64,000 nt of DNA from Obelidium mucronatum (GCA_025765595.1 JAIVFH010000030.1:272707-336706); one strand, 5' to 3'. Numbered from the stretch's first letter, positions 23,397 to 33,801 are shown. Numbers and translations: made by a program. The notes: generated from the sequence alone by a model not told the origin.

Positions 23397-25299
23397 GTGG
23401 AGAAGCAACTTGAAATGGTTCGGAAAACACCAAACTACGGACTTGTCGAGCCATGGCTTGCCGCCACCAGCATCCATATGCTTCCCTATGACATCCTCGT
23501 AGGGATAGTGCGGAATTTACCTCTCGATGCACACTTGATTGCAGTCGGTTTGGCTTCAAAAGCAACCTTGGCTCCAATCATCTTCAACAACATCCACTTT
23601 GCAAGAGCACACTTCAAACACCTCCTTCAAAGCTCGAGTCACTCTTTTTGGCATTATTTGCACATCAAGCATCACTGCAACGTTTCTCAAATCGAAACCA
23701 ATCTATGCCCTCAATTCATTGGAGACTTATCCTATGTTGAACAAACGCCTTTTATACTGCCAGAATCACCAGCAGAAGCATGGGAGTGTCTGCCGTTGAA
23801 CTATAAAGCTGCCTTATATGGTGAGATCCTGATGCATCCAGAGTGGGATGGCGTCGTCCCGCCTGAAACAAGAACTGCGGCACTTGAAATCAAGAATGGA
23901 TTCTTTTGGAACGACAGATGTGAAAGTAACCAAGATATCATGCGGCCAGTTTATTGGGAGATGCCTGAACGGGAAGCTGTGGTTGTGATGCAGAAGCTGC
24001 TGGAATCACGAGTGGGTGGGTTTAGTGCTGATTGTCAGAGGAATCGACCATTGCGTTGGGCTGCACGCAATGGGCATGTTGAAGTTGTCCAGCTTCTTTT
24101 GAGTGCGTGTGATGAATGTGGATCCAACTATAGCTGGACCTGTCTTGGATGTGGAAGGGGATGACAGCATTGTGGCTATCTTGAATGATCGAAACGCTTT
24201 AAATTCACTGGATATTGCTTGTGCATATGGGAGATACCTCATAGCGGAAATTTTACTCCAAGACTCTCGAGTAACCAAAGAAGCTTGTGACATGGCGTAT
24301 TCTTTTGGCTCCTTGAAGAGAGATGTCAGCCCCTTTGGTAGAAATTATGCGCATGTTATCCGCGTACTACTCGAAGATGGTCGAGCTGAACCTAGTCTTC
24401 CTTGGAGACACCACTTTTATGCTGATGCTGTGGAGTTCTTGTTGAAAGACGGTCGCTATCCAATTACCAATGACGGACGTGCTCTTATGAACGCCGCAGA
24501 AACCGGGAATCTCGCAATGGTCAAGTATTTTCTTGGACTCCCAGGTTTGGGCGTGCTACCTGTAGTGCCCGCTGCAAAACATGGACAAGTTCATATCATG
24601 GAATACCTGCTTTCTTTACCTGAAATCGACCCTTCGGTCTATTACAACGAAGCGATTCGCCAAGCTTCTGCAAATGGTCATTTCGAAATTGTTCAAATGC
24701 TGCTGTTGGATTCACGAGTAGACCCGTCCATGCCGGGACTTGCGAGGGTTTTTGGAGCAAGCCGCTATTATGAATTCCAGGACTTTCCAAACACTGCTCT
24801 GCATTTGGCCATTAGAGGAGGTCATACCAGAGTTGTTCAACTCCTTCTTGCGGTACAAACGGACGGATGTATTGCCGGATATGGACAAGTATCTCGATAC
24901 GGTCTTTGAAGATGGTAGCTCTTCTGTATCGAATGTATACTACGGTCGAAACTGTGATTTCAACGCAGGCAGTGAATCGAGGGGAAGTGAAAAGAACAAA
25001 CTTTGCAAGAGGCGATGGTTGGTATGCCGATCCTTATATCGAAAGTCATGCTCCAAAGCCGATGGATAATTTGAAACTTGGCCATTGAAATGGGGGATGT
25101 AGAGGTGGTAAGATTATTGCTGGATGATAAACGGATGGTCGACCATATTGTGAGAATCCGAGAGCGATTGGATTTGAGCAAAAATCATCGCATCAATCGC
25201 GATTTACGGCGGAAACGGATGTTTTACGTTAAGTTGGCAGAGGATAAGGGTAAATTAGAGATTGCAGAGCACCGTGAGACGCGTTATGAGTTTGTCTAA
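23397..25299 (+). pseudogene. F-box-like/ankyrin protein, frame-broken
   Basis: Paralogue of the intact 14379-16133 gene along its whole length, including the F-box-like start (MLPYDILVGIVRNLPL) and the last ankyrin repeats (LKLAIEMGDVEVVRLLL). Alignment to that paralogue gives frame shifts at about 24115, 24853, between 24907 and 25020, and at about 25081, each one extra base. Between the shifts the text stays well conserved, and no stop codon occurs other than those caused by the shifts. That fits either very recent inactivation or assembly insertions. The segment around 23940-24090 is nearly identical to the paralogue at DNA level. Confidence 0.75.
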
Positions 25300-25335
25300 T
25301 ATCTAGAGAATGACTTTATTTCACCGATATACTTC

Positions 25336-25776
25336 TTATTCTGCTTTATTTGATAATAGCGCCTCCTTTTCCAAATGAGATTCCAAGTGTTTCTTGAGTT
25401 CCGGCATATTCTTGCACGTCTTTGTACACTTGTGGCACTGCAAGTCCGCCTTCAACAGAGCTTCAGATTCCTCGACATTGACTTCAACGGATCCCTTCTC
25501 GGTAATCTCAAATATAACATCTTGCAGTGGGATAAAGAAACGCGTGGTGAATGAATTCCAGTGCTTCTTGTGTTTGAGACAGGGAGAAACCATATCGTCT
25601 GATATTATGTGCATGTGGAGGTGAGCCATAGAGGGAACCGCGTGGAAGCCAGCCTTGAAGCAGACTGACGGATGTGCCTGTTGCACTTGCTTCAGCGTGT
25701 GAGCCAGCGACTCCAGCATGGGCAAGTCCGTGGCTGAGAGTGCAGAAACCCCCTTTAGATCCAAGAGTCGATCCCA
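25336..25776 (-). pseudogene. aprataxin (HNT3/APTX), 3' part only
   Basis: Matches the C-terminal two thirds of aprataxin, which removes AMP from abortive DNA-ligation ends. Visible are WDRLLDLKG at the cut end, the HIT catalytic motif HLHMHIISDD, the CLKHKKHWNSF segment typical of the family, and the C-terminal C2HC zinc finger (LQCHKC...HLESH). The N-terminal half of the HIT domain is missing. Immediately before the Trp codon the sequence becomes ankyrin-gene DNA in the other orientation (25777 onward). The TAG there could serve as a splice acceptor, but I found no upstream exon with the expected first half of the HIT domain in the next several hundred bases. Either a far 5' exon or truncation by recombination. 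Confidence 0.75.
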
Positions 25777-26207
25777 CTACATTAAATAATTGGTGTGTGG
25801 TTGACGCAACAATGCAAAACAATATCGATGTGCTCAGAATTCTGCTTGGCGATGAACGTGTTGATCCCTGTGATTCAAATTGTCTTCAGTTGGCATGCAA
25901 AATGAATTATCCGGAAGCTGTCGGATTGTTGTTGACACATGAGGCGGTGGATCCATCGGCGGATGACAATAAACTGGTTATCTTTGCATCTCGGAAGGGA
26001 TTGGTTAAAATTGTGGATATTCTGATGCGGGATCCACGAGTGGATCCTTCGGCGCAAGGGAATTCTGCTTTGTTACTTGCGATGGGGGCAGGACACTATG
26101 ACGTCGCTGAACGATTGCTCAGTGACCGTCGCGTTAGTTCCTTACCAAATGCTGATATTGCTTTGCATTGGACGCAGTTTGTTGCCGGAGTAAACCGAAA
26201 CGTTTGA
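25755..26207 (+). pseudogene. ankyrin-repeat gene fragment abutting aprataxin
   Basis: Begins abruptly with an ankyrin repeat (DPRVDPTTLNNW) at the edge of the aprataxin fragment and continues for four to five repeats (LLGDERVDP, LLTHEAVDPS, LMRDPRVDPSAQGNS, LLSDRRVSS) to a stop at 26207. It lacks the F-box-like N-terminus carried by every full ANK gene here. The plus-strand codons for DPRVDP overlap the antisense of the aprataxin WDRLL segment, so the junction falls in a short shared sequence. Probably a 5'-truncated gene remnant. Confidence 0.65.
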
Positions 26208-26571
26208 GTAGGAAACGAAAAACGCGTTGTCGTTTTGAATAAACCACTGTCTTTGTGATTTCTTGACCATGCTTTCCCTTTTTGATATTATAATTGTGGG
26301 AATATTCAAACATTGCCGTTTCCACTTTATATATGTGTAATGTATATATTTATTCATGTTCTGCCTTGCAATGACGTCTGTATCTTCTCCACATCCACCA
26401 AATAGGCCGCCCTACCTTAACCCTTTACAGAAAAACATGCTTTTGACTACTAAACGAATCGATATCCTCGATGTATCGATGATTCGGTGGCGGTGGCACA
26501 TTCACCAGAAAACAGTCTGTGGCGTCTTTGTTTGGGTGGCACAGCCGGCGCCTCAATTTCTTTTGGATGGC
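26208..26571. other. intergenic, no gene seen
   Basis: AT-rich sequence between an ankyrin remnant and the STF2-like gene. Apart from the TATA element at its right end I see no coding pattern or repeat. Confidence 0.5.
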
Positions 26572-26578
26572 TATAAAA
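26572..26578 (+). promoter_or_regulatory. TATA box of the STF2-like gene
   Basis: TATAAAA lies 44 nt before the ATG at 26622, a normal distance when the 5' leader is short. Confidence 0.5.
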
Positions 26579-26621
26579 CAAGGCACCGTTCTACACCAAA
26601 AGTCAAAAGGAAAAAAAAGAT

Positions 26622-26961
26622 ATGACTCGTTCCAATAAGGCAAAGTCTGATCGTTTGCAGCATTCTGGAGGCCGTAGTGGTAGAGGGGGTGATCAAGGAA
26701 GCGCCAAGAAGGGTGGGGGCGGTGCACATAACTGGGTAGGGGGGAGTCAGACTCATTCGATTTGAAGTATTACTGATTCCCTGTAATAATCGTTTTCTAC
26801 AGGGTCGTGACGGCGATGAAGTGGCTGATGTCATGAATAACTACAACTCCGTCAAGAGCGGTTGCAGCAGCATGAGTGCAAGTTCAAACAAGCGTAGAAG
26901 TATGGGAGAAGGGAATGTACATGTGGCTCCCCAGGTTGATCATTACGGCATTGGATTTTAG
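26622..26961 (+). CDS. small STF2/TMA10-like protein
   Basis: Two exons (26622-26735 and 26803-26961) with a 67-nt GT-AG intron give about 90 residues. The start MTRSNK, a Gly-rich stretch, and the block KKGGGGAHNWG-RDGDEV match the family of yeast Stf2/Tma10 and related small RNA-binding or ATPase-stabilising proteins, which share KKGG-x-GxxNWG-x-x-GDE. Members are intrinsically disordered, highly expressed and stress-linked (desiccation tolerance in yeast); that role is carried over by family. A TATA box upstream fits a strong regulated promoter. No frame break is visible. Confidence 0.75.
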
Positions 26962-27135
26962 TTTCCGTTAGATGTCACGAATATTGAATATACTATTTTG
27001 TAATTTGAACGCTTTGACTTCGTCGCTAGCAATTGCGCAATTCATTCACAAACAGAATCACAAGCATGAATATAACTTGTTTGTAAATAACCACATCATA
27101 TAAATGAGACACACACCCCAAATCCATCTTAAAAA

Positions 27136-28520
27136 CTAAAGCTCATCATCATCGACGACAACCTCTGAATCCTCCGCCCGTCCCATCCCCAACCAAGACG
27201 GCAGCACAACCACATCATTAAACACAAACGTTCCGTAAATCAACACAACAAATCCAGCCACCTGCAACCACTTGAACGTTTCCCACCCAAGCCCCATACT
27301 GATTGCCCAAATGAACACAGTTCGACATGTATCGATTGTGCTTCGAGATGTTGCGCTGACTGTTTGAGTCACGCTGAGGCCGGACCAGTTGAATAACGAG
27401 ATGGAGAAGCAGATTCCGATTCCTAGAGAGTGATCAAACAAAGGTGAATTAAGAACAGGAGCATAACCCCAATGACAAACTAACCAATATAGAACACAGA
27501 CTGCACATAAAACACCTCCTTCCACCCTTGAACCACATTAAAGAAATTATCCGGCCCTTGATATTGCCCATAAAAGTAATAAACGGGAGGCAAGACTATT
27601 AAATCCCGTCAAGAGTCCAAAAACGCCTTCCAACCCAACAGCCTTGAGAGCATTCACTTTATACTTGGAGAGAACTTTCTCTTCAATCACAAACTGAGTT
27701 GCAGTGAGGGATTGCGCTAGTACGACCAAAAAAACACCGAGAATTGCTTGGGCGTTTGTTGGTTCTGCGAGTGATTGAAGTGATGAGGAGGTGAAATCTT
27801 TTGGAGAAGGGATAGTTCGGGGTTCGATGTGTTGTTGAAGATGGAGGAGGCGCCTACAAGGGAAACTCCAACAAAGACTGTGCATAGCTGCGAACCATCT
27901 GTAGGGAGGGTGTTTCCGGCCAAGAAAGAGGGTTGAGAATGTTCCTGTAAAGAGGACAACAGATCCTCTCAGCTTAGACGTGAAAAAATACGCGTTCTTT
28001 TTAGTACAGATAGAGAATGTATGTTTCATGAATAGCTTACCATTTGGTACACGCTTGCCGCTACAAACAAGAGACCCACATTCATGAGTGATGTTGCCAG
28101 CAGGTCGCAGATTGTTGGGCAGCCACAGCAACAGCAAGCGGAGCCCAGACAGTTCGACTGGTTGTTCATTGCTGATCCTCATCGCTGTCCTGATGTTCCT
28201 CGTCGATGAGAGGCGCTTCTTCCGGAGAAGTCTTCCGGAAGTGGTTTGCAAGGAGATAAACCACCAAGCAGCCGCTTTCGCCGACAAACATTGTCAGGGT
28301 CTTTGGTCAAAGTGGTTAGACTTTGTTAGACTTGGCCTGGCGAAGGCGTCACCTGCCACACTGGCTGCTCAAAGTGCTTCGGGTGGTCCGTGTCACAGTC
28401 CCGCACACACTGCAAATCCTGCCACTTGTTGAGGATTGTGTTCATGCTGCCAGTGGCGAGCATCACGAGCACATAGAGCCAGAGAGGGACTGAACTCTGG
28501 CTGCTGCTTCCAAGCGCCAT
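27136..28520 (-). CDS. SLC35F6-like transporter (drug/metabolite transporter superfamily)
   Basis: Matches SLC35F6, a ten-helix protein of the nucleotide-sugar transporter clan found in lysosomal or mitochondrial membranes of animals. Diagnostic pieces are the start (TILNKWQDLQC, HPKHFEQPVWQ), TMFVGESGC, LRGSVVLFTGTFSTLFLGRK, EEKVLSKYKVNALKAVGLEGVFGLLTG and SVTQTVSATSRSTIDTCRTVFIWAISMGLGWE near the C-terminus, followed by an acidic tail. Introns are inferred near 28330-28280, 28040-27977 and 27485-27423. The frame changes near 28173, 28115, 27890 and 27600, each by one extra base; a further change near 27820 is not resolved. All family segments survive in order, so I regard the gene as probably functional and the sequence as imperfect. 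It starts only about 25 nt from a 1060-bp repeat. Confidence 0.75.
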
Positions 28521-28543
28521 TTCCCGTGCTTAATTATCTTTAA

Positions 28544-29603
28544 TCACTCACGTTTCGAATCGTGAGTCTCTACAACCTTAATTCTGAGGAGACCAGAAAT
28601 CCTGGGCATTTTCTCGCAATCTGATTGGTTCCCACCCTCAACCGAGTCTGATTGGCTCCCAACCTAATGTGTTTTTTCCAACCCAAACTTCCCTTCGAAA
28701 CTTCATCACATATATTTATAACATTAACACATTAAAATAAACTGATTCAACGGTGGTCTTTTTTAGGATTGCGCTGTGTAATGTCTTCCAATTAAAGAAA
28801 ACACATCAACTCAACCACACTCAGACTATCTACCAACCTGCGATGATCCTGACTCCAGGCTTGTCGAGTTGGACGCATTACGCTGCTTCCCAGTCATTGG
28901 TAGTTGTCCTTCTCTCTTCCCATAATCCCATCTAACTCCTGCTATTTGTCAAGCTATATGGAAGACACCACTGCGTAACTGGGTTTGATCCTGTTACCGT
29001 CCACCCAATCACGCCGTTGCTCGCTCGGTTTGATGAATTCCAGTTGGGGAATGCAGTGGCTTGTGTGACACTGACAACTGTCGTCTCAGGCGCCTGGATG
29101 TGCTTGCCTGCTCCACGTTTTTGGCCCCTACCACAGTTATCCACCTCCAAAGTGCCCCAGTCACGAATCAAGTCTAAGCTACATTGTTAGGGTTAATTGT
29201 CAAACTGGTAAGTTTTCAAATGATGTGGTTGTATTCCCCTTCTCATTCTTGCATTAAACAGGAACGACTCATGTTTGGCGCATTCGAGATAAGGCTGCTT
29301 TTGCAGCTTTCAATTTAAAGCCAAGTCCAGCAATCTGTAAACAAGTCATTCCTGGCTCAAGCCACGCTACCTTCTGCCAAGGATCTAGCCAGGTTTGCTC
29401 TGCTATTTTGGTCCAAAGATTCCTGGACGCGGTATAGTTACCCCATTTTCTTTGTTTGCTTTAATTCTTGCAGTTTCGTGATTGTGATGTAATATAAAGG
29501 TGATGCCCGAAATCAATCCGACATTGGAGGTTTATTTGATTCACACTTAATAAAAAAGTATAGAGGTGTGAGTGCCCCTACAGTGAACTCACTGGACTTT
29601 GCA
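28544..29603. mobile_element. 1060-bp non-autonomous element, copy 1
   Basis: The same 1060 bp occurs at 35727-36786; the parts I compared by eye are identical. Both copies sit between an A and a T (A|TCACTC...TTTGCA|T) and show no longer target duplication. The left end carries a hairpin (ACTCACG, loop of 8, CGTGAGT). The right end carries a perfect hairpin CAGTGA-AC-TCACTG ending 9 nt from the terminus. A TC start, A|T insertion and a hairpin near the 3' end are Helitron-like, though the usual CTRR end is absent. No transposase is encoded. A spliced-looking reading (about 28915-29190, then from 29262) may be captured coding sequence, with no recognised product. Confidence 0.7.
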
Positions 29604-29691
29604 TTATGGAAAACTGGAATATGTAAGTAAAAATAAAAGAAAAAAATAACATTAAATAATCAGAAGAGTGCTATACTTTTTCTCTTAAAAG

Positions 29692-30885
29692 ATGCTCGAA
29701 ACATCACTTCCAAGGGAAATCATCCAACTTATTCTTGTCCAACTTCCAATCAACACCAATACCGTTGCAATCGGCCTTGCTTCAAAGTTTATCTTGGCAC
29801 CGCTGGTCTTTGCTGATTTGGGATTTGCATGTTGGCATTTGCGAGAGCGTTTGGCTTTGAATGACGGGTTAAACACCATTTGGGATTTCTACGAGGAGGA
29901 CTATAGGCGAAACCATCTATATCCCTTAGCCTACAATGAAAACGCCTATTTAAAGTGGTGGAAGTCACTGCCGCTGGTGTACAAGTGTGCAATATACGAA
30001 GTGTTGATGGAAGCTCCAAATTGGGTAGGTCTCAGGAAATGGACCAACAGAACACCTGATGATTTTGGTTCGCATTATTACTACCGCCATCAAGGACATA
30101 TCCACGTATTTGCCACTCCGAATCTACAATGGCCTGGTTTGCGATCGTTCCAGTCTCAATCTTTAGCCATGCGGGCTGTGAAACTGTTGGTGGAGCGCCG
30201 ATCATTCAATATTTCAACTCAAAATAATCGAATGATTCGATGGGCGGCTATCAATGGGTATGATCAAGTGGTTGGATTCTTTATGGGGCAGTGCCATGAC
30301 AGCAAATTGGATCCAACTGCAGAAGACAACCAGGCCCTCCGACTTGCTTGCGACAACCGCCACGTTTTGGTCGTGAAATTACTTTTGTCTGATTCTCGAG
30401 TTGATCCCTCGTGCTGCTTCAAAAAGGCAATGGAAACACCTCATGAGACTGGTCGCAATCAGGTCTTGCGTCTTTTACTTGCAGCGGATCAAGCCATTGA
30501 TCCATCTACAAATAATAACCGACCGCTTGTCTTGGCCGTTAAAAGTCAGGACGTTGAAATGGTCAAATTTTTACTTCGTGATTCTCGTGTGGATCCAATG
30601 GCAGGACTTGACGCAGCTATTGGCACGCGAAATGCGGAAATATTTGAGATGTTGTTTGATGATTATCGAACTAAAGTGTCGGATGAAAAGCTGGAATCAC
30701 TGTTTGGCACTATGGCGAAAACCGTGAGAAGATCGCAAAAAATTAAGCGAATTCTTTGGCAAGAAAAGTGGGAAAGGTCTTCCTTGTCGGAACAGCTGCT
30801 TTGGTGTGAAGTCCCGTCTCTTATTTTTGTTGTTTTTCAGTTGTCAATACTTGTGTGTATTGCAGTCCAAACCGTTAAAAAGTAA
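29692..30885 (+). CDS. F-box-like/ankyrin protein with C-terminal hydrophobic tail
   Basis: Intact 397-codon frame. The N-terminus MLETSLPREIIQLILVQLPI...GLASKF is the F-box-like motif of this family. Ankyrin repeats (LLLSDSRVDPS, FLLRDSRVDPM) fill residues about 170-310. The last 30 residues hold a strongly hydrophobic stretch (SLIFVVFQLSILVCIAV) followed by lysines, as in a tail anchor, which is unusual for the family. A degraded second copy lies just downstream (30976-32126) and a third, mostly lost, at 32230. Function is inferred as an interaction adaptor, perhaps at a membrane. Confidence 0.85.
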   Translation: MLETSLPREIIQLILVQLPINTNTVAIGLASKFILAPLVFADLGFACWHLRERLALNDGLNTIWDFYEEDYRRNHLYPLAYNENAYLKWWKSLPLVYKCAIYEVLMEAPNWVGLRKWTNRTPDDFGSHYYYRHQGHIHVFATPNLQWPGLRSFQSQSLAMRAVKLLVERRSFNISTQNNRMIRWAAINGYDQVVGFFMGQCHDSKLDPTAEDNQALRLACDNRHVLVVKLLLSDSRVDPSCCFKKAMETPHETGRNQVLRLLLAADQAIDPSTNNNRPLVLAVKSQDVEMVKFLLRDSRVDPMAGLDAAIGTRNAEIFEMLFDDYRTKVSDEKLESLFGTMAKTVRRSQKIKRILWQEKWERSSLSEQLLWCEVPSLIFVVFQLSILVCIAVQTVKK

Positions 30886-30975
30886 TCTATTTCGTTTTAC
30901 TGGATATCGTGCAATTGTCGCCCCACTTGGCTGGTACTCTAGAATATTTATTAGAATAAGTCAAAAGAATAAAGG

Positions 30976-32126
30976 TTGAAAATATGCTTAAAACTTGTTC
31001 TTGTCCACCTTCCAGTCAACCGCTGTCTCATTACAATCGGCCTTGCTTCAGAGCCTCTCTTGTCGCCATTTATTTTCTCTGATTTGGGATTTGTAACTCG
31101 TCATTTACGACAGCGACTGGAAGTCCATATGCAGCACAATTCTATATGGGATTTCCACGAGGATGATGATAGCAGTAGCAACTTTGCTATTCAAACCGGA
31201 TATCATCCAAAAGATCCAATCCCGACTTGGTGGATAACACTGCCGCTGATGTACAAGTGTGCAGTATACAGAATGTTGATGGAGACTCCAAATTGGGTTG
31301 GTCTTAGGAAGTGGACTGAGAGACCGCCTGATGACTTTGGGTCGGATTATAGATACCCTAGGGAGCAGAGTGGTTACTTCCAGTGTCGAAATGTGCCAAG
31401 TGTTCCGAACCTGCAGTGGCCTGGTTTGCGACAGTTTCGGTCTCAAGCGGAAGCTCTGCGTGTCGTGAAACTGTTGGTGGAGTCTCAGTTGTCATTTGAT
31501 TTCTCCATTCAAAACAATCGGATGCTTCGATGGGCCGCTATTAATGGACATGAGCAAGTCGTTGCGTTTCTCTTGGGATACGAAACCAACAAAGTCGATC
31601 CATCTGCCGAAAAGAACCAAGCCCTTCGCCTTGCATGCAAAAACAGTCATCATTCTGTCGTTCACCTTCTTTTGTCTGATTCACGTGTTAATGCTTGCAG
31701 TGCCTCCTTCCACCAGGGAATGAAGGTGAGTTACAAGACTGGTTGCAATAAATTCATGCGCCTTATACTCGAAGCGGATCCTGCCATGGATCCATCCGTG
31801 AATAACAACTGGCCACTTGTCTTGGCGACAAGAAGTCACCACATAGAAATGGTCCAATTCTTGCTTCGGGATTCTCGTGTGGACCCAGCAGCCGCGCTTG
31901 ACATGGCTGTATACGCACACACGAAGGGATATTCGAGGCTCTGTTTGCGGATTGCCGAACACGAATATCTGACGAAAAGCTGGATTCACTGATTGGTGCT
32001 CTTGCGAAACATCACCCTAATATGAAAACTTCGCGAAAGATTAAAGAAATTCTGTGGAAAGAGAGGTGGGAGAGATCTACTTTATTGGAACAGCTGTTTT
32101 GGTCGCCGTGGTGGTGGATGTTCTGA
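30976..32126 (+). pseudogene. tandem copy of the preceding ankyrin gene, degraded
   Basis: Aligns to the 29692 gene from its start to its end (ILWKERWERSTLLEQLFW near 32080). Two lesions are visible: about ten codons of the F-box-like start are lost (ATG runs straight into the LVLVHLP segment), and one base is missing near 31925, which ends the frame at 31992. This is the clearest single-base deletion in the window, found in a copy that also carries another lesion, so decay is the better explanation here. Ankyrin repeats around 31500-31900 are still readable. Confidence 0.7.
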
Positions 32127-32229
32127 TTTGTTTCGAAGTAAACTGCTGAATAATCGCCGCAAATTCGTTTGTTAAATTTTAACAGTTTTTATAAATAAGG
32201 GGGGCTGAATAGACTATTTTTTGAAACAG

Positions 32230-32395
32230 ATGCTTGAGACCAGCTCGAGACAACGTGTTCTGGTCCGCAACTTCCAATCAACAACAATCTCGTAACAATC
32301 TCGTTGTAATAGGCCTTGCTTCACAGCAGTTCTTGAAACCGCTTGTCTTGACTTATTTCGGATTTTCAAGTTGGTATTCTTCGGAAAGAGAAACG
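32230..32395 (+). pseudogene. remnant of a third ankyrin-family N-terminus
   Basis: About 165 bp resemble the first 50 codons of the 29692 gene (ATGCTTGAGACC, AACTTCCAATCAACA, GGCCTTGCTTCA), with several indels. Nothing of the ankyrin part remains; the sequence then runs into the 3' end of the minus-strand gene at 32469. Confidence 0.6.
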
Positions 32396-32468
32396 CAACA
32401 GATTTTGCTTCTTTCTTGCAAGTGTTGCATTGGTTGCTGCGGTGGTTCTGTTTTTTCAAGGTCTAACA

Positions 32469-33557
32469 TCAGCATTCTGATGCTGAATTATTTTTTTCAT
32501 CCTCACGCTTACAATTCGCTTTAAAACAGGAGTTCACTGCAACATACAAGAAGCGATAAATTTTTGTCACTTCATCTTTCGGGAATATTCCAAGATTGAG
32601 ACTGAGCTCGCTACTTCTCCACATTAAACCGCAATTATCAATATGAATAAACTGCCAGTTCTTTGCATTCGACGCTACTCCCCATACACTACAATCTGTT
32701 TCCCCTGCATCTTTTTTAGTCTTGAATAAAGTGGCAGCTTCAGCAACACATCGCCAGAAATCTTCTGTTCTCCACTTAACACTTGCTTCTGTTGCGATGA
32801 AGTGAATCCCCTCGGGTGCACCAACATCAAACGCCTCCAATCCATCAGGGTATGATCCAATGATATAGTCGACAATACCCGTTAGCTGTATCTCTCCGTC
32901 ATTCGTTGATTGTGCGGCGTCCATCAGTACATTTGGAAAGATTTTCAGGCGTCCATTGAACTCTGGTCGCTTCACGATATCCAAAAGGAACAAGTTCAGA
33001 ACAAAACGACGACCGCCTTCATTCTCCATGTGAACATAATTTGCCGCTTCTATATACTGCTTCTGGAAACCTCTTAACGGGTGGATGCCTGTAGGCAGAT
33101 AGGGATCCAGATGGCGGTAATCAATGTTGATGCCTGTTACTCTCTGCGTCCACTTGCGGTCTGCTTCTTTGAATGACTTCAATTCCGTCTCGCCAATTTT
33201 GTTGGTCCAGAACTCCTCCCAATTCTTGAGATAAGCCATCTTTTCTTCACGCAATACCAAGGCTTCGTGTACAGTCAAACCTTTAGGAGGCCGCTTCGTC
33301 TCGCTCATGAGTTTAAACATTTCTTTCGTTTCAACCTCGATTTGCAACGCGACTGCTTGCAGCTGTGATACATTGAAGTGGTGTCGAGCTTTGGCATTAT
33401 CAATCACTTTTGGACACACAGAGAAGCAGCGCTGAGAGATTGGATGGCAAACTCTTGAAATTGACTGTTTGACAGCAGAGTTGTCGCCACGCGCAAAGAC
33501 TTTGAGCGAATTGGGTCCACTGCCAAAGGGAAGTCGCAGTTGCAAGACTTGAAGCAT
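32469..33557 (-). CDS. hypothetical protein, possible PD-(D/E)XK nuclease fold
   Basis: Single 362-codon frame. The N-terminal 60 residues are basic and Ser/Arg/Cys-rich, possibly a mitochondrial presequence. Residues about 205-320 have the order of elements seen in restriction-endonuclease-like folds of many fungal accessory proteins: G-x-VDYIIGSY, a hydrophobic strand with Glu and a following Lys (FIATEASVKW), a helix (FWRCVAEAATL), then VWGVASN and WQFIHID. I read the Asp of VDY and the Glu/Lys of EASVK as candidate active-site residues; this is inference. It sits in the ankyrin cluster with remnants on both sides, an accessory setting. It could equally be an uncharacterised lineage-specific protein. 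Confidence 0.65.
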   Translation of the reverse strand: MLQVLQLRLPFGSGPNSLKVFARGDNSAVKQSISRVCHPISQRCFSVCPKVIDNAKARHHFNVSQLQAVALQIEVETKEMFKLMSETKRPPKGLTVHEALVLREEKMAYLKNWEEFWTNKIGETELKSFKEADRKWTQRVTGINIDYRHLDPYLPTGIHPLRGFQKQYIEAANYVHMENEGGRRFVLNLFLLDIVKRPEFNGRLKIFPNVLMDAAQSTNDGEIQLTGIVDYIIGSYPDGLEAFDVGAPEGIHFIATEASVKWRTEDFWRCVAEAATLFKTKKDAGETDCSVWGVASNAKNWQFIHIDNCGLMWRSSELSLNLGIFPKDEVTKIYRFLYVAVNSCFKANCKREDEKNNSASEC

Positions 33558-33558
33558 T

Positions 33559-33801
33559 TTACTGAAGAAAAAAAGAAAAGAAAACTTTTATTGGAGCGAT
33601 TGCTCGTCTTGATTCTAACCTTAACTCATCTGTTAGTTTCAGGCGTAGTGACCATTGGGAAATATGAACTCCATTGTATTTAAGATTATAAACACTCTTT
33701 TTGCAAAGGGATAGCTTCATTATCTTGTTTGGAATCATTCGCGAGTCTTGCAAAAGCAACTTGATGACTTTCCAATGCCCACTGCTATTGCCAATCTTCA
33801 C
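33559..33801 (-). pseudogene. ankyrin-repeat relic
   Basis: The stretch reading SSGHWKVIKLLLQDSR is a single recognisable ankyrin repeat of the local type, followed by unrelated codons. No N-terminus or further repeats are present. It lies between the nuclease-like gene and the next ankyrin gene. Confidence 0.45.

Noticed and set aside
25674..25760. Ankyrin protein starting at an upstream codon near 25674
   Set aside because: Those residues are the antisense of the aprataxin HIT domain and have no ankyrin character; the recognisable repeat begins at about 25758.
28544..29603. Solo LTR of a retrotransposon
   Set aside because: It does not start TG and end CA in the LTR manner, shows no 4-6 bp target duplication, and the comparison with the intact TIR shows insertion with no duplication at all.
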